Origin: SHZL01 sp963708905
Lineage (GTDB): Bacteria; Pseudomonadota; Gammaproteobacteria; Xanthomonadales; SZUA-36
NCBI GenBank assembly: GCA_963708905.1
Contig: CAVPUV010000072.1
Location: forward strand, 1 to 64,000
DNA: 64,000 nucleotides
Direction: 5' to 3'
How positions within the stretch are numbered: position 1 is the stretch's first letter; every line of letters begins with the position of its first letter. Positions 62,140-64,000 of this stretch are shown here, in pieces. The position numbers and the translations under genes were made by a program. The notes under the pieces are model-generated. The model was not told the origin of the DNA. It saw nothing but the letters and a program-made list of their open reading frames with translations, and made no database searches.

Positions 62140-62238
62140 GACGTCGGCAAAAGAATGACGCCAGCAATAGCAGGCAAACGCTCTCGCCCACGGGTGATTT
62201 ATTCGCTATCATGCCAGCACCAGTCAATACGCTAACGT

Positions 62239-63801
62239 ATGGAATTTGATTTCATCATCATCGGGGCCGGATCAGCAGGTTGCGTCCTGGCCAACCGATT
62301 GAGTGCGAAGCCCAATCATCGTGTGCTGCTGCTCGAAGCGGGCGGACGCGACTGGCATCCGTTCATCCACATGCCGGCCGGATTGGGTAAGTTAATGGCA
62401 CTGAAAAACGTCAACTGGGCCTATAAAACCGAACCGCAGGCGGAACTTGGCAACCGCCGCCTGTACTGGCCCCGGGGGCGCGTACTGGGTGGATCCAGTT
62501 CCATCAATGCAATGTGTTATACCCGCGGCCAGGCCGAGGATTACGATGCGTGGGCAGCAGCTGGCAATGCCGGATGGGATTTCCAATCGGTGCTGCCCTG
62601 GTTCATCAAGTCCGAAGACCAGGAAAACGGAGCTTCACCCTACCACGGTGTCGGCGGTCCCCTGAGCGTTCAGAACTTGCGTTACAGCAACCCCTTGTCC
62701 GCGGTTTTTCTGCAGGCAGCGGAGCAGGCAGGCTACCAGCGTAACGAGGATTTTAACGGCGCCAGGCAACGTGGATTTGGCTATTACCAGGTGAACCAGC
62801 GCAATGGGCGGCGCTGCAGCGCCGCGGTGGCCTTTTTGCGCCCTGCCCGGAACAGACCCAATCTCACCGTGCGCACCGGGGCGCTGGCGCACGTGATTCA
62901 GTTCGATGGCCCGCGCGCCGTGGGAGTGAAGTACCAGCATAAAAACCCGCTCGAATCCGCCACCGCCGGACACATCATCCTGGCCGCAGGAGCCATCAAT
63001 TCGCCACAACTGTTGATGTTGTCCGGCGTCGGACCCGCCAGCAACTTGCGCGCACACGGCATAAGAGTCCATCACCAACTCGAAGGCGTGGGTAAGAATC
63101 TGCAGGATCACCTCGATATATGCACGCTGGTCAAAAGCCTTAAGCCCATCACTTACGACCGGCTCAACGAAGTGGCTGTGGCGCTGCGCTACCTGTTCGG
63201 CCGCAACGGCCCGGGTAGTTCAAACATCGCCGAAGCCGGAAGCTTCATCGTCAGCCGCCATGCGAACGATGAACGCCCGGACATCCAGATGCATTTTGTG
63301 CCCGCGCTACTGGATAATCATGGCAGAAACCGCCTGCCTGGCCATGGCATGACCATCCATACCTGTGCCCTGCGCCCGCAAAGCCGTGGTGAAATTACCT
63401 TGCGCTCGGCCGATCCAAAGCAGGCGCCGGCCTTGCAGCCGCGTTACCTCAGCACCGACTACGACCGCAAGATGATGATCGAATGCGCCCGTCTGCCGCG
63501 GGAAATATTCGCCCAGACCGCATTCATACCGTATGCCGGTGACGAGATTTACCCAGGTGCGGGTGTGCAGACCGAGGCGGAATTGCTGGCTTTCATCCGC
63601 AGGAAAGCTGAGACCATCTATCACCCCGTCGGCACCTGCAAAATGGGTGTGGACGAATCAGCAGTGGTCGATCCGATGCTCCATGTCCGTGGTCTGGAAG
63701 GCCTTTCCGTGGTTGACGCCTCAGTCATGCCAAGTCTGGTTTCCGGCAACACCAACGCACCCACCATCATGATCGCCGAGAAATTCGCCGCTGAAATCTG
63801 A
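62239..63801 (+). CDS. GMC-family FAD oxidoreductase (choline dehydrogenase-like)
   Basis: 520 residues. FAD-binding start FDFIIIGAGSAGCVLANRLS, GMC signature 1 PRGRVLGGSSSINAMCYTRG, signature 2 GAINSPQLLMLSGVGP, and C-terminal YHPVGTCKMG with the catalytic His then NTNAPTIMIAEKFA. Family members oxidise alcohols (choline, alkanols, terpene alcohols) with a quinone or other acceptor. No betaine aldehyde dehydrogenase is adjacent, so choline is not shown as substrate. Expressed from its own promoter in the gap after the REP hairpin. Confidence 0.9.
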   Translation: MEFDFIIIGAGSAGCVLANRLSAKPNHRVLLLEAGGRDWHPFIHMPAGLGKLMALKNVNWAYKTEPQAELGNRRLYWPRGRVLGGSSSINAMCYTRGQAEDYDAWAAAGNAGWDFQSVLPWFIKSEDQENGASPYHGVGGPLSVQNLRYSNPLSAVFLQAAEQAGYQRNEDFNGARQRGFGYYQVNQRNGRRCSAAVAFLRPARNRPNLTVRTGALAHVIQFDGPRAVGVKYQHKNPLESATAGHIILAAGAINSPQLLMLSGVGPASNLRAHGIRVHHQLEGVGKNLQDHLDICTLVKSLKPITYDRLNEVAVALRYLFGRNGPGSSNIAEAGSFIVSRHANDERPDIQMHFVPALLDNHGRNRLPGHGMTIHTCALRPQSRGEITLRSADPKQAPALQPRYLSTDYDRKMMIECARLPREIFAQTAFIPYAGDEIYPGAGVQTEAELLAFIRRKAETIYHPVGTCKMGVDESAVVDPMLHVRGLEGLSVVDASVMPSLVSGNTNAPTIMIAEKFAAEI

Positions 63802-63808
63802 AACTGCC

Positions 63809-64000
63809 TTATGACGTAGTGTGTCGCTCACCCGGAAAGCCGGTCAGCATAGGCAAAGGAACGTGGATCAGGCTGCAGCTGACCCGCAGCAATTCGAGCT
63901 CCACGGGAATGGTCTTGCCGTCGTGCGCCACGGTCAGCAGCAGCGCGTTGACCAGGCGCTGTTTGTCGCTGCTACGCATGCGGTCCAGTTGTGGTAAATC
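63809..64000 (-). CDS. C-terminal fragment of a longer protein (possibly M48-type metallopeptidase tail)
   Basis: The minus-strand frame from the window edge to a TAA at 63809-63811 encodes about 63 residues: a helical segment LDRMRSSDKQRLVNALLLTVAHDGKTIPVEL, then ELLRVSCSLIHVPLPMLTGF. This TerB-like helix pair resembles the C-terminal tail of large M48-family membrane metallopeptidases. Identification is tentative, as most of the gene lies beyond the window. It is convergent with the GMC oxidoreductase, 7 bp apart. Confidence 0.6.
   Translation of the reverse strand, partial: DLPQLDRMRSSDKQRLVNALLLTVAHDGKTIPVELELLRVSCSLIHVPLPMLTGFPGERHTTS

Noticed and set aside
62042..62227. Minus-strand ORF of 61 codons upstream of the NTP/NDP carrier
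   Set aside because: Runs through a REP-like hairpin and shows no protein-like composition.

Overview
The window looks like chromosomal DNA of a moderately GC-rich, aerobic, free-living gammaproteobacterium. The gene orders pilT-pilU, yggS-proC-yggT, aroK-aroB-hemE, bfd-bfr and a PDH complex whose E3 carries its own lipoyl domain are typical of that class. Lipid, TonB and sulfotransferase genes recall Xanthomonadales, Steroidobacter or Woeseia-type lineages, but the exact taxon cannot be fixed by eye.

Layout. 1-7.85 kb (minus): an envelope lipid operon running lipase, DUF1302 barrel, DUF1329 protein, YCF48 propeller and RND/MMPL exporter, the last cut by the window edge. 8.07-9.44 kb (plus): a frameshifted DASS anion symporter. 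9.5-25.1 kb (minus): a central-carbon block of tkt, gap, pgk, pyk, class I fba, maeB, aceE (frameshifted), aceF and lpdA, taking triose phosphates to acetyl-CoA. 25.2-34.7 kb: AGCS symporter, UspA, thioredoxin-fold protein, two secreted proteins of unknown role, zinc-ribbon protein, an OmpR/HK pair, pilU and pilT. 34.9-40.9 kb: yggS-proC-yggT, pdxH, an exosortase (XrtH-like) and aroK-aroB-hemE. 41.1-50.4 kb: a hybrid-type kinase, then an accessory stretch that looks richer in G+C, with two tandem TPR-sulfotransferases, a methyltransferase, a small protein and a large TonB receptor. 50.7-64 kb: ECF sigma/anti-sigma/DUF4097, fadE with a divergent TetR gene, sufT, bfr, bfd, rppH, a BtuCD-type transporter, an NTP/NDP-type carrier, a GMC oxidoreductase and the C-terminus of another gene. 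No tRNA, rRNA, CRISPR array or transposase gene was recognised.

The most unusual signal is non-coding. A ~153-bp unit made of five consecutive hairpins occurs four times (11.4, 22.9, 33.6 and 45.7 kb). Three copies are flanked by short direct repeats that look like target-site duplications, and two abut or help form the stop codon of a core gene (tkt, pilT). Two unrelated palindromic insertions (40.93-41.11 and 47.28-47.33 kb) also supply the stop codons of the genes they touch. A third group comprises REP-like hairpins and their tandem arrays near 52.8-53.2, 60.5-60.7 and 62.1 kb. Together they suggest an intergenic landscape shaped by small, transposase-less mobile elements that settle at gene ends.

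Two single-base frameshifts, in aceE and in the DASS symporter, are more likely sequence errors than biology in the case of aceE, but they need checking.
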